Below the pieces are notes generated by a model, which saw only the letters and a list, made by a program, of their open reading frames with translations, was not told the origin of the DNA and did no database searches. Of a stretch of 64,000 nt of DNA, positions 11,065 to 20,915 are shown in pieces; the stretch's first letter is position 1; every line of letters starts with the position of its first letter. Origin of the DNA: Malus domestica (taxonomy: Eukaryota > Streptophyta > Magnoliopsida > Rosales > Rosaceae). A program made the translations under genes and the position numbers. Where the stretch lies: positions 13,524,001 to 13,588,000 of the forward strand of contig NC_091671.1 of the NCBI RefSeq assembly GCF_042453785.1, written 5' to 3'.

Positions 11065-11632
11065 CAAAATCACCGCCACCACCCAACAAACCCATGATCT
11101 GGAATTTCAATTACTGTGCATGGAGGGAGGTAAAGTTGTTATCTTTCTCTACAGAGTGTAGATTCTTTATTTCGGGTTTCATTTGTTTGTGTTTTGTTTT
11201 CTTCGTTGGCAATATTGGTTTTTTTTTGTTAATTGTTGAATTGGAGTATTGGGTAACCTCAATTTTGCTTCAAATTGTAGTAATTACCGTGCAAATTTAC
11301 ATTTTTGTGTGAAATTGGAGAGAGTTTCGGTTTTGAAAGTTATATTTGCAAATATAAAAAGAGATTATGTAAAAAACATGGAGGAACTAAATGCGTGTTT
11401 AATTGCCATTAAACGCTACCTTTTAGCTATGTAAATCAAGAGGATGGCTCTGCAAAAGGAATTGTTTCCTCTCTATTTTTTCTCCGACTTCTTTTTTATT
11501 TATTAATATCGGTTTTTCTTCGTTTCTAAATGATTCTCATCAGTTTTTTTGCAGTTATCTGTGGAGGTTTAGTTGAACATGTAGACAATATCCGGTTGCT
11601 TGAAGGCAGGAATGTCTGGTATTGCTCACCTG
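11065..11632 (+). other. Possible two-exon remnant of an unidentified gene
   Basis: Two segments are each bounded by good splice-like signals: 11065-11129 (GCAG before, GTAAAG after) and 11555-11632 (TTTTTGCAG before, GTATGT after). Each has exactly one open phase, and those phases are compatible when joined, giving a peptide of about 47 residues that includes HDLEFQLLCMEG and VEHVDNIRLLEGRN. I do not recognise the family. The phase agreement is suggestive but could be chance, and no upstream or downstream exons could be linked. Confidence 0.25.
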
Positions 11633-11716
11633 GTATGTTTAATTTTCATTGAATTATGAGATATATCTAATTTAATTGGCAATTTAAGTTGCCCAACTCT
11701 TTCTGGAAGAGTCCTG

Positions 11717-11870
11717 TTAAACTGGGATGAGACCTGATATTGAACTGGGAAGAGTCCTGTCAAACATATCGGATATATCTTCATTTAAATTGTCGTTTGA
11801 CATATCAAGATCCTTCAACTTCGCCTCACTAATCCCAATTTTCAGTAGGATTTCCACCTCTATGATTGGG
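11717..11870 (-). pseudogene. LRR receptor-like protein fragment
   Basis: Read on the minus strand, this contains LKDLDMSNDNLNEDISDMF, a recognisable leucine-rich repeat of the plant receptor-like protein type. The open stretch ends at a stop at 11717-11719. It is an isolated fragment with no signal peptide, transmembrane segment or further repeats, so it is a relic. Resemblance to the HcrVf-like receptor class is from memory of the family. Confidence 0.55.
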
Positions 11871-11922
11871 ATTTCGACAACGGTAATACTTGGTTGGGTG
11901 GTAAGATAAATCCTTTTTGCTC

Positions 11923-11988
11923 CATTTGAAGCATCTTAACCACTTGGATTTGAATTACAACAATTTTCAAGGATTGCAGGTTCTCCAA
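11923..11988 (+). pseudogene. LRR receptor-like protein fragment (opposite strand)
   Basis: The plus-strand peptide HLKHLNHLDLNYNNFQG matches the early LRR region of plant receptor-like proteins (usual form LKHLNYLDLS.NNF.G). It runs into a stop at about 11988. It lies close to, but in the opposite orientation from, the fragment at 11717-11870, so the two are rearranged pieces of one gene or pieces of two. Confidence 0.55.
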
Positions 11989-12029
11989 CAACCCATTTAG
12001 GTGGAGATTTGATTCCATATTGTTTACAC

Positions 12030-12915
12030 ATCTATCTTAAATGCTGTCTTGCAGAATCTGTAGTTAATTCCAAGTTTACTATCTGATGTGCTATTAGATG
12101 CTATTTTTTGAAGATTTTTCTTTGCAATTTAGTAATTGGACTGCTCCTTTAGCTGTATGAACTCAGTAAAAGTATCAGGTTGTGGACTCTGAACTGTTGA
12201 TTCTCTACGGTTTCTTCTGCCTTGTCCAATTGTTATCATTATTCCAATTGGGTAATTTTGGGTTTTTAACAATGCTTATTTGTTTATTGATAAATTATGG
12301 GGTCCTCTTAATTGGGATGGTATTATTCCTTCTAAATGTAAATTTGTCTTCCAGTTCTTCTAAATGTAATTTTTCATATTTCTTCTGTGTGCTGATTTAT
12401 TCAATTTGTTGAATTTTGAAATCACTTGATGAAATAAAATTTCCGAAATATGTTAAGAGTACTTATACGCGTCTGATTCGAGTTTCAAAACAACATTTAC
12501 ATTCATAGTGTCTCTTTTGTTCAATGGATAAACAAGTGTAGATGAACTCGATTATGTCAAATTGAATGCTTAATGCCCGCTACATGTTTGATAAAAGATG
12601 CCAGTGAAGCATGCCCACGCACATGGTTTTATAGGTAATTTTTCTTTGTTCTTCGTTTTTGTGTTTATAAATTTGGACTTTTATGGTGAAACATTGATAG
12701 ATTTGGAATTTTATGGGTGAAACATTGAAGAATCAAACGTTATTACTTTTTACTGCAAAAATTTTGCATATTTTGTTCTTCAATTTTGCCAGAGTTAATT
12801 TTAAATGCCAACTTTCCTTTTTCCTTTTTCTAGGTAATTGATCGTTATGCGGTTTGTAAGTTGGATTTTTCTAACTGGTAGATTATCGAATTGATAAAAT
12901 TGGGGAATTTGATTT
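12030..12915. other. AT-rich intergenic or intron-like sequence
   Basis: No gene, RNA or defined repeat was recognised here. Long pyrimidine and TTTT-rich stretches resemble intron sequence, and a 28-bp near-repeat (TTTATGG.TGAAACATTGA) occurs at about 12680 and 12710. Confidence 0.4.
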
Positions 12916-12919
12916 GTAG

Positions 12920-13024
12920 TGTCAAATTGGTGCAGCATGAGTTATGGCAGCGGGAACAGAAGGGGTTAATTGGTATTCTTCCCGTTCAAGATGCTGCCAA
13001 GGCAGCAACAGTGGACTCTGTGTT
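12920..13024 (+). pseudogene. LON2-type peroxisomal Lon protease exon fragment
   Basis: After an acceptor-like GATTTGTAG (to 12919) the open frame encodes VKLVQHELWQREQKGLIGIL followed by PVQDAA. This is the conserved N-terminal (LON substrate-binding) region of plant peroxisomal Lon protease 2, where EL(W)Q.E.KGLIGILPV is characteristic. The ATPase and protease domains are absent from the window, and the frame soon runs into non-homologous sequence. It is therefore a single captured or left-over exon rather than a gene. Confidence 0.6.
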
Positions 13025-13179
13025 TTTTATCATTTTTGTTTGTTCATGATTATATTGAATGTTTTTCAGGTTAAATTTGTCTTATTCATTTAGTTAAGGC
13101 TGATGCATTCAAGTCCCGCAGCATCGCGCGATCATATTACTAGTGTTTACTAAAATAAAAGTACTTCATAAGGATTCGA

Positions 13180-16100
13180 CGTAACTGTGGAGTGCCGACT
13201 GTCGACTACCTGACGCCCTCCCCCTCCTCCTTTACCCGGGCTTGGGATCGGCAATGTAAGATAAACTTACATAGGCGGAGTTTTACATAAATATAAGAGT
13301 ACTTAAATTAGAAAATTTAGGTTTTAACTCATAAATAGTTTTTCTGCTTCAATTATTATGTACATCATTCTAATTTAATTTTATGAATATTTTAACTTAA
13401 AAATATTTAGATTATGATAAATAATCCTTATGAAAATGAATTCAGAACGAAATCGCGCTAAAGCTAGGGCGTCACCCGTAAGTGGCGCGCTGTGTGGCCC
13501 GAGCACAGTGATAAGTGAGCAAGGGTCGCTGTATCTCCATAGGCACCCGGATGCAGTGTTAAATGAGCAAGGGGGCCATAGAAACTTCTTTTCGAACGAC
13601 TCCACTCAAAGTTGTTTGGGAGCATATGCACCTATCAACTTTACACGGGACACACAAAAGAAGTACTTTGATTCCATTGGACGGGGGAGGGTGAAGAAGC
13701 TAGGACAGAAGGGTAGAGTTCAGGAGAGTAGAATGCGTTTAGGAACGTGGAATATAGGAACCTTAACGGGAAAATCTATGGAAGTAGTGGAAGTTATGGT
13801 GAGGAGAAGGATAAATATTATGTGTCTACAAGAAACTAAGTGGGTTGGTCTTAAGGCAAAGGATCTAGAAAACTCAGGGTTTAAACTTTGGTACTCGGGC
13901 ACAAATAGAACGAGAAACGGTGTTGGCATCATCGTGGACAAGACCTTGACACAAGATGTTGTAGATGTCAAGAGGGTAGGAGATAGAATCATGGCAATCA
14001 AGATTGTAATAGGACAAGAACTTATCAATGTGATTAGTGCGTACGCACCTCAAGTAGGGTTGGATATGAGTTCGAAGGAGAAATTTTGGGAAGACCTTGG
14101 AGACTTGGTGCAAGGAATTGCTCAAACGGAGAAGTTATTTATAGGAGGAGATTTAAATGGACACGTGGGCAGGGAGACAGGCAACTATGGAGGTTTTCAT
14201 GGTGGCCATGGTTTTGGGGAGAGAAACGAGGATGGGGAAGCTATCTTGGATTTTGCAATGGCATATGATCTCTTCTTAGCCAACACCTTCTTTAAGAAGA
14301 GAGAAGAACATGTGATCACCTACAAGAGTGGGTCGTCAAAAACACAAATAGATTTTCTTCTAATGAGGAAAGGGGATCGTATAACTTGTAAGGATTGCAA
14401 AGTTATACCAGGAGAGAGCGTGGCTAATCAACATCGCTTGTTGGTGATGGATGTACATATCAAAAGAGTGAGAAAAAAGAACAAGACTTGGAAGTGCCCA
14501 AGGACTAGATGGTGGAATCTAAAAGAAGAAAAACAAGTCATTTTCAAAGAGAAAGTAATCACCCAGTGTGTGTGGGATAGAGAGGGGGAAGCTAGCCAAA
14601 TGTGAGATTCCATGGTTAGTTGTATCCGAAAAGTAGCAAAAGAGGTGTTAGGAGAGTCCAAGGGCTTTGCCCCACACTAAAAGGAATCTTGGTGGTGGAA
14701 TGAGGAGGTACAAACAAAGGTGAAGGCTAAGAAGGAATGTTGTAAAGCCTTATACAAGGATAGGACCGATGAAAATGGTGAAATGTATAGAAAAGCGAAG
14801 CAAGAGGCGAAGAAAGCTGTGAGAGAAGCTAAGTTAGCGGCTTATGACGATATGTATAAGCGACTAGATACCAAAGAAGGAGAGTTGGATATCTATAAAC
14901 TAGCTAGAGCAAGGGAAAAGAAGACAAGGGACCTAAACCAAGTGAGGTGCATCAAGGATGAGGATGGAAAGGTTCTTGCTACAGAGAACGCGGTTAAAGA
15001 TAGATGGAGAGGTTATTTTCATAATCTTTTCAATGAAGGACATGAAATGAGTGCTTCTTTAGGGGAGTTGAGTAACTCAGAAGAGTGTAGAAACTACTCT
15101 TTTTATCGTCGAATCCGGAAGGAAGAAGTGATTGTAGCTTTGAAGAAGATGAAGCATAGAAAAGCAGTAGGCCCAGACGATATACCAATCAAAGTGTGGA
15201 AAGTTTTGGGAGGGACATGTATAACATGGCTCACTGACCTTTTCAATAGGATTTTGAAAACGAAGAAGATGCCAAATGAGTGGCGAACGAGCACTTTGGT
15301 GCCTATCTACAAGAATAAGGGTGACGTACAAAATTGCATGAACTATAGGGGTATTAAGCTAATGAGTCATACAATGAAGCTCTGGGAGAGTCGTTGAGCA
15401 TAGATTGAGGCAAGAGACACGGGTTTCGGACAACCAATTCGGGTTCATGCCAGGGCGCTCAACCATGGAGGCAATCTATCTCTTACGAAGATTGATGGAA
15501 AGATATAGAGATAGGAAAAAGGATTTACACATGGTCTTTATAGATTTGGAAAAAGCGTATGATAGGGTCCCAAGAGACATTCTTTGGAGGATTTTAGAGA
15601 AGAAAGGAGTACGAGTAGCATATATCCAAGCTATAAAGGATATGTATGAAGGAGCAAAGACTGCCGTAAGAACTCATGAAGGACAAACCGAAAGCTTTCC
15701 CATAACTGTAGGAGTACATCAAGGCTCATCCTTAAGTCCTTACCTTTTTGCGTTGGTAATGGATGAGTTAACAGGACATATTCAAGTTGATATTCCTTGG
15801 TGTATACTTTTCGCATACGATATAGTGTTGATAGATGAAACTCAGGAAGGGGTAAATGCAAAGCTTAACCTTTGGAGAGAAGTGTTGGAATCTAAAGGTC
15901 TTCGCCTAAGCCGATCAAAGACAGAATATATGGAGTGCAAGTTCAGTGCAAATGGAGGCCAAAACGAGTTAGGGGTAAGGATCGGAGATCAAGAAATACC
16001 AAAGAGCGATCGTTTTCGTTACCTAGGATCTATCTTGCAAAAGAACGGAGAATTAGATGGAGATCTCAACCATAGAATACAAGCTGGATGGATGAAGTGG

Positions 16101-16585
16101 AAGAGTGCATCCGGCGTGTTGTGTGACCGCCGTATGCCACTGAAGCTCAAGGGAAAATTTTATAGGACGGCAATAAGGCCGGCGATGCTGTATGGCACAG
16201 AATGTTGGGCGGTGAAACATCAACACGTACACAAAATGGGTGTAGCGGAGATGAGGATGCTTCGTTGGATGTGTGGGCACACAAGAAAGGATAAGATTAG
16301 GAATGAGGATATCCGGGGTAAAGTAGGAGTAGTCGAAATTGAAGGAAAGATGAGAGAAAATCGGTTACGGTGGTTTGGACATGTGCAAAGAAGGCCTACT
16401 GACGCTCCGATTAGAAGATGCGACTATGGGACAGAGGTTCAGGGCCGAATGGGTAAAGGAAGACCTAGGAAAACTTTGGAATAGACTCTAAGCAAAGACT
16501 TAGAGTACTTGGATCTAACGGAGGACATGACACAGGACCGAGCATAATGGCGTTCAAAGATTCATATAGCCGATCCCACTCAGTG
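13180..16585 (+). mobile_element. RTE-type LINE, degenerate copy 1
   Basis: This carries the endonuclease and reverse transcriptase of the RTE clade in a single ORF, preceded by a GC-rich leader (from about 13180). The 5' limit is approximate. The copy stops at GCCGATCCCACTCAGTG (to about 16585), some 35 bp short of the family's usual (TTG)n 3' end, where it joins gypsy sequence. The ORF is disrupted, so the copy is inactive. Confidence 0.8.
13430..16484 (+). pseudogene. RTE LINE endonuclease-reverse transcriptase (broken)
   Basis: The reading frame encodes an APE-type endonuclease (MRLGTWNIGTLTGKS start region at about 13733, then CLQETKW, GGDLNGHVG, QHRLLVMD). The reverse transcriptase follows ([52 protein letters not shown]). 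It has in-frame stops at 14603-14605 and near 14680, and a frameshift near 15395. The catalytic Y/FADD box reads FAYD (15810-15821), so the first catalytic aspartate is replaced by tyrosine. The C-terminal CGHTRKDK and [12 protein letters not shown] segments are the conserved RTE tail. Confidence 0.85.
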
Positions 16586-16845
16586 ACTTGGATTTTCCAA
16601 GTCTCCAACCGAGAAGTTTTCCTCACTCGGGAAATTAAGGGAATACTACCTCAACCTACATGCTCCACTCACAAAGCTTCAACATACAAGCTTCAACAAA
16701 AGAAAATTCAGAGAACTTAGCGAAGAAGGCTTTGGTGTATTCAACACAATACGTTGAAATGAAGGAAAGCTATTTATTGATATCCCCGATAAGTCACAAA
16801 TATGTACATATACATGAATCAAAATAAACAAACAAGAGGGAGCCT

Positions 16846-17520
16846 TCACAAAGGTTGCTTAGGAGAAGTCTCAGCAGTCGGTAGAGCCCCAGAAAGAGCA
16901 GGCACTGGAGGGGGATCATTCGGAGCCTCAGTACTGGACAGAACCCTAGAAGGAGGAGGCATCAGAGGTTGATCATTTGGAGCTTCATTACGCGGTACAG
17001 CCCCAGAAGGCAATAAATGCCTTTGGAACAAACCCACAAATATCTGATGATCAAGTAAAACCTGACCAACATATTCCTTCATCTGGTCAAGCTTCCTTTT
17101 CATGTTTGTAGCATAGTCATGTGCGAGCCGGTGCAACTGTTTATTCTCATGCTTGAGCCCTCTAATCTCCTGTTTGAGACTCATCACTTCAGCCGCCAAT
17201 GATTCAACTTGGCGGGTTCGAGCAAATAGGCGTTGGGCCATGTTAGACACAGAACCTGCACACTGAACACTGAGAGCCAGAGAATCCTTAACAGCCAACT
17301 CATCAGACCGTTTGGAAAGTAGTCTGTTATCTTTAGGAGTGAGAAGGTTCCTGGCCACTACCGCAGCGGTCATATCATTCTTCATCACGGAATCCCCAAC
17401 GGTAAGAGGACCAGTAGGGGAGACGAAGGATGGGCGCCATATGTTGTCTGGAGAAGGCGTGGTTGCCTCTTCAACAAGGTTCAAGTCAAAACAACGGTCG
17501 GAGGGGCCAGACATTTTCAA
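16846..17520 (-). CDS. Antisense ORF of gypsy family, coiled-coil protein (copy 1)
   Basis: This is an intact 224-residue frame on the strand opposite to gag-pol. The N-terminus contains FDLNLVEE. Residues about 90-150 form a heptad-rich coiled coil (QRLFARTRQVESLAAEV, then LKQEIRGLKHENKQLHRLA). The C-terminus is proline-rich with repeated EAPND..P units. The homologue in the complete element (49170-49715) is very similar, and over an 82-codon core the two differ mostly at synonymous sites. Tat-lineage elements are known to carry extra ORFs downstream of pol, sometimes antisense; the function is unknown. The start is the first ATG in frame (MKMSGPS); the second Met is equally possible. Confidence 0.7.
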   Translation of the reverse strand: MKMSGPSDRCFDLNLVEEATTPSPDNIWRPSFVSPTGPLTVGDSVMKNDMTAAVVARNLLTPKDNRLLSKRSDELAVKDSLALSVQCAGSVSNMAQRLFARTRQVESLAAEVMSLKQEIRGLKHENKQLHRLAHDYATNMKRKLDQMKEYVGQVLLDHQIFVGLFQRHLLPSGAVPRNEAPNDQPLMPPPSRVLSSTEAPNDPPPVPALSGALPTAETSPKQPL

Positions 17521-17639
17521 AGGTGTTGAAGAGAGAAGAGGTCGGACAAATCAAGATCTTAGAAGTGCAAGAATGGAGCTTCTACTGGTGGAGATTCAAG
17601 TGTGCTTTGGAACTTAATGCCAGCCTCTATAAAAATCTG

Positions 17640-17850
17640 CACTCGACGGAGCTTCAGAAATCGAAGAGGCGTTTGCTTTCTCAAAACCTGGGCTGCTCAG
17701 AGACCACGAGACGTTTGCTTTCTCAAAAGTTGGGCTGCTCAAAGACCACGAAGGCCGATCTCAGAAATCGAAGATGCGCTTGCTTTCTCAAAAGCTAGGC
17801 TACTCAGAGACCACGAGGGTCGATCTCAGAAATCGAAGAGGCACCTACTT
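17640..17850. repeat. Minisatellite upstream of antisense ORF copy 1
   Basis: About three diverged units of roughly 55-75 bp share CTTTCTCAAAA, GGCTGCTCA and GACCACGAG with a TCAGAAATCGAAGA core. They lie in the region that would be the 5' side of the antisense gene. Confidence 0.6.
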
Positions 17851-18274
17851 TTCCAGCCTTGTCAGCACCTGTCAGCTTTGCGGAAATTATGGGCATTATG
17901 TCGAAGATTTCTGGTGAAGTAGAAAGCACATGAATCTTACTGTTCAATCATCCACTTTCCACACGCAACATTAGCTCATGGGTACCACAGATAACTTTGC
18001 CAAAGTTCTCTGACAAAGTTGAGACACGTGAAGCTTGCAGCTCCCACTACACCGCTCTGACCAAGAAGGGTAAAAGAATAGCAAAGAAACAGCACTAACA
18101 AAGTTTAGACACATAAATTTTGAAGGTCTAGCTACCATATTATTACCCACAAGGGTAAAGGAACAATACCACTGCTGGATAATTGGAAAGTCCCTGTGTG
18201 TCAACCTCTGTGCTTCGTGGCAAGATAGACTAGCAAACATGCCCAACCTTTTCTCACATTCGAGAAAACACTCC

Positions 18275-18535
18275 CAACAAGATTGCTTGCTCCAAAATCG
18301 AAGAGGCACCGCCCTCCGAATCTCGAGAGCCAGACTCCCAACATGATTACTTTCTAAAAAATCGAAGAGACACCGCTCTCCGAATCTCGAGAGCCAGACC
18401 CCTAGCAGGATGGCTTTCTCAAAAATCGAAAAGGCATCGTTCTCCGAATCTCGAGAGCCAGATCTCCGACAGGATTGCTTGGTCGAAAACCGAAGAGGCA
18501 CCACTTTCCCAACTTCAAGAGCCGGATCTCCTTGG
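18275..18535. repeat. 63-bp minisatellite, 4 units
   Basis: Four units with AAATCGAAGAGGCACCG and CTCCGAATCTCGAGAGCC. Each unit holds a small inverted repeat (GCTCTC...GAGAGC). The same array has about six units in the complete element (50041-50430). Confidence 0.75.
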
Positions 18536-20004
18536 ATAAAGCTTGTCTGTAATCTTTACACGCAACATCAGCTTTCCAGATACCATAGACCACTTTTTCA
18601 AAGTGCTCTGACAAAGTTAAAACATGTGAAGCTGGCAGCTCCCACTACCGTGTTATGACCAAGCAGGGTAAAGGAATAGCATTACTACTTGTTGTTAGGG
18701 AGACTCCTATATATGTTGACCTCCATCCCCAACAGACAGGCAGACCTGCAAAAATGCTCAACCCTTCCTCATATCTGAGAGGGCACTCCCAAAGAAGCCT
18801 TTCGAAATATTCAGCTTTCTTTCCCCCCGATAATACCTCTGCAAACAAGCTATACTAGAGCAAGAATATCTCATATCATCAGGGTTAAAAGCAAGAGTAT
18901 CCCATATCATGTTTTTTCCCTGTCTTTTCCTTTGGCCTTGTTCTTACCTACAAGACAAGGAGAAAAAGAGCAATCAGTCAGCACTTGGAATCAAGCTTCC
19001 AGTCAGGAACTGACTGCCTGGAACCCCTTACTTGATTACTTACCTGGCATTGCTATCGAGTACTCATCTTCAACATCTTATGCTTCCAGGGAAGATACCG
19101 CATCTGCCTGAGGAACATATAGGGCAAGTGAGAAGGATACAAGGAAGCATGTGGAGACAAGCGTAACAGCACACGTGCCGATACATCCACTACTCTGTCA
19201 AAAGCAAAAGTATCCCATATCAGCAGGGTCGAACGTACTATAGATTTGATGGACTTGTTTTGACCTCAAATTCTTCAGTCGGCCTTATACTCTGGAGGAA
19301 ACCAGAAAACCCTCCAGCCCAGTTCAAGAATAAGCCTGTGGAAAGTTACTTCTTCAAAAGCAAAAGTATCCCATATCATCTCTTCTCATTTTTCTTCTCT
19401 TTATCCTTCATGCTGCCTGCAAGATAGGGAAAATGTGAACAATCAGCCGGAACTCGAAATCAAAGTTCTGATCTGGGACTGATTGTTTGGAGCTCTGATT
19501 GCTTACCTTGTCTGTCACCTCTTTCAGCAGATCCCCTAGCTCGGCGACTTGGAGGACTCCTACTACATGGTTTGTATCGCGCTTGACCAAGCCTGAAACT
19601 ACAAGTAAGCTTCAAGTGAAATTGATACATTACCTTGTGCATCTCCACCAGTTAAAGATACCACCCCTGGATGGAGGAAGAGTACTTCCAGAGAAGATGC
19701 CACATCTACCTACGAGACAGATAAGGCAAGTCAAGACGATACCACACTCCGGAACTTAGAAGTTTCGTGATTACGAGATCATTCTCCCACAATATTTCCT
19801 AATGTCATTTGTACTAAATCATTCACTTGTACTCACTAAAAGAGAGCTTGAACCTAAGTACTTGTGTAAACCCTTCACAATTAATGAGAACTCCTCTATT
19901 TCGTGGACGTAGCCAATATGGGTGAACCACGTACATCTGGTGTTTGCTTTCCTATCTTTATCCATTTATATACTTATCCACACTAATAACCGGAGCAATC
20001 TAGC

Positions 20005-20641
20005 GACGATCACAAAAAGCGACCGTTTTCGCTACCTAGGATCTATCTTGCAAGAGAACGGAAAATTAGATGGAGATCTCAACTATAGAATACAAGCTGG
20101 ATGGATGAAGTGTAAGAGTGCATCCGGCGTGTTGTGTGATCGTCGTAGGTCACTGAAGCTCAAGGGAAAATTTTATAGGTCGGCAATAAGGCCAGCGATG
20201 TTGTATGGCACAGAATGTTGGGCGGTAAAGCATCAACACGTACACAAAATGGGTGTAGCGGAGATAAGGATGCTTCGTGGGATGCTTCGTGGGATGTGTG
20301 GGCACACGAGAAAGGAGAAGATTGTGAATGAGGATATCCGAGGTAAAGTAGGAGTAGCCGAAGTTGAAGGAAAGATGAGAGAAAATCGGTTACGGTGGTT
20401 TGGCCATGTGCAAAGAAGGCCTACTGACGCTCCGGTTCGAAGATGTGCCTACGGAACAGAGGTTCGGGGCCGAAGGGGTAGAGGAAGACCTAGGAAAACT
20501 TTGGAAGAGACCCTAAGAAAAGACTTAGAGTACTTGGATCTAACGGAGGACATGACACAAAACCGAGCGCAAAGGCGTTCTAGGATTCATATAGCCGACC
20601 CCACTTAGTGGGAAAAGGCTTTGTTGTTGTTGTTGTTGTTT
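20005..20641 (+). mobile_element. RTE-type LINE, 5'-truncated copy 2 with (TTG)n tail
   Basis: This copy starts at AGCGACCGTTTTCG, equivalent to 16005 in copy 1, and runs to the family 3' end: CCCACTTAGTGGG followed by TTG repeats (20621-20640). The encoded C-terminal RTE segment is open to its natural stop (TAG at 20606-20608), with an in-frame 12-bp duplication (GGATGCTTCGTG twice near 20268). The tail lies only about 275 bp before the MATE start codon, so it sits in that gene's promoter region. Confidence 0.85.
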
Positions 20642-20915
20642 AGATTTGATCATATTAGATATTAGTCATAGGATTTAATAAATTTATAAATATAAAATAA
20701 AAAAAATACATGGTCTAGCCCAATAATCTAGGAGAATTATTGACTACATTTGTCCCAAAAATAAATTTTGGGTTAAAACTTATGTTTGACTCAACGGTTG
20801 GAGAATGTAGGTTTAGAACATAAAAATTGAATATTAGTTTAAGGGTTGGACTCGGTCTTAGCTGCATTCTCACACGTTTGCCCTCTGAAGAAAAGAAACA
20901 AAACAAAATACCCAA
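20642..20915 (+). promoter_or_regulatory. Probable MATE promoter and 5'UTR
   Basis: This is the only single-copy-looking sequence between the RTE tail and the MATE ATG. It is AT-rich, with a TATAAATATAAAATA stretch near 20685-20700 that could supply a TATA box. The purine-rich AAGAAAAGAAACAAAACAAAAT just before the ATG is a plausible leader. Confidence 0.4.

Larger units (their letters stand above)
16577..20004 (+). mobile_element. Fragment of the Ty3/gypsy (Tat-like) family at 38831-52257
   Basis: The segment is colinear with 48668-52204 of the complete element: pol-distal region, antisense ORF, minisatellites, and the downstream half of the LTR. It lacks the whole gag-pol. A deletion joins 19771 (equivalent to 51676) to the LTR just below its TATA box (equivalent to 51967), removing the polypurine tract and U3. 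No TG/CA ends or target duplication are present, so this is a rearranged piece and not a clean insertion. Both ends abut RTE LINE sequence. Confidence 0.8.

Noticed and set aside
13430..14605. Start of the RTE frame as an independent 391-residue gene
   Set aside because: The frame continues past the in-frame stop with RTE linker and RT homology, so it is the 5' part of one broken LINE ORF.
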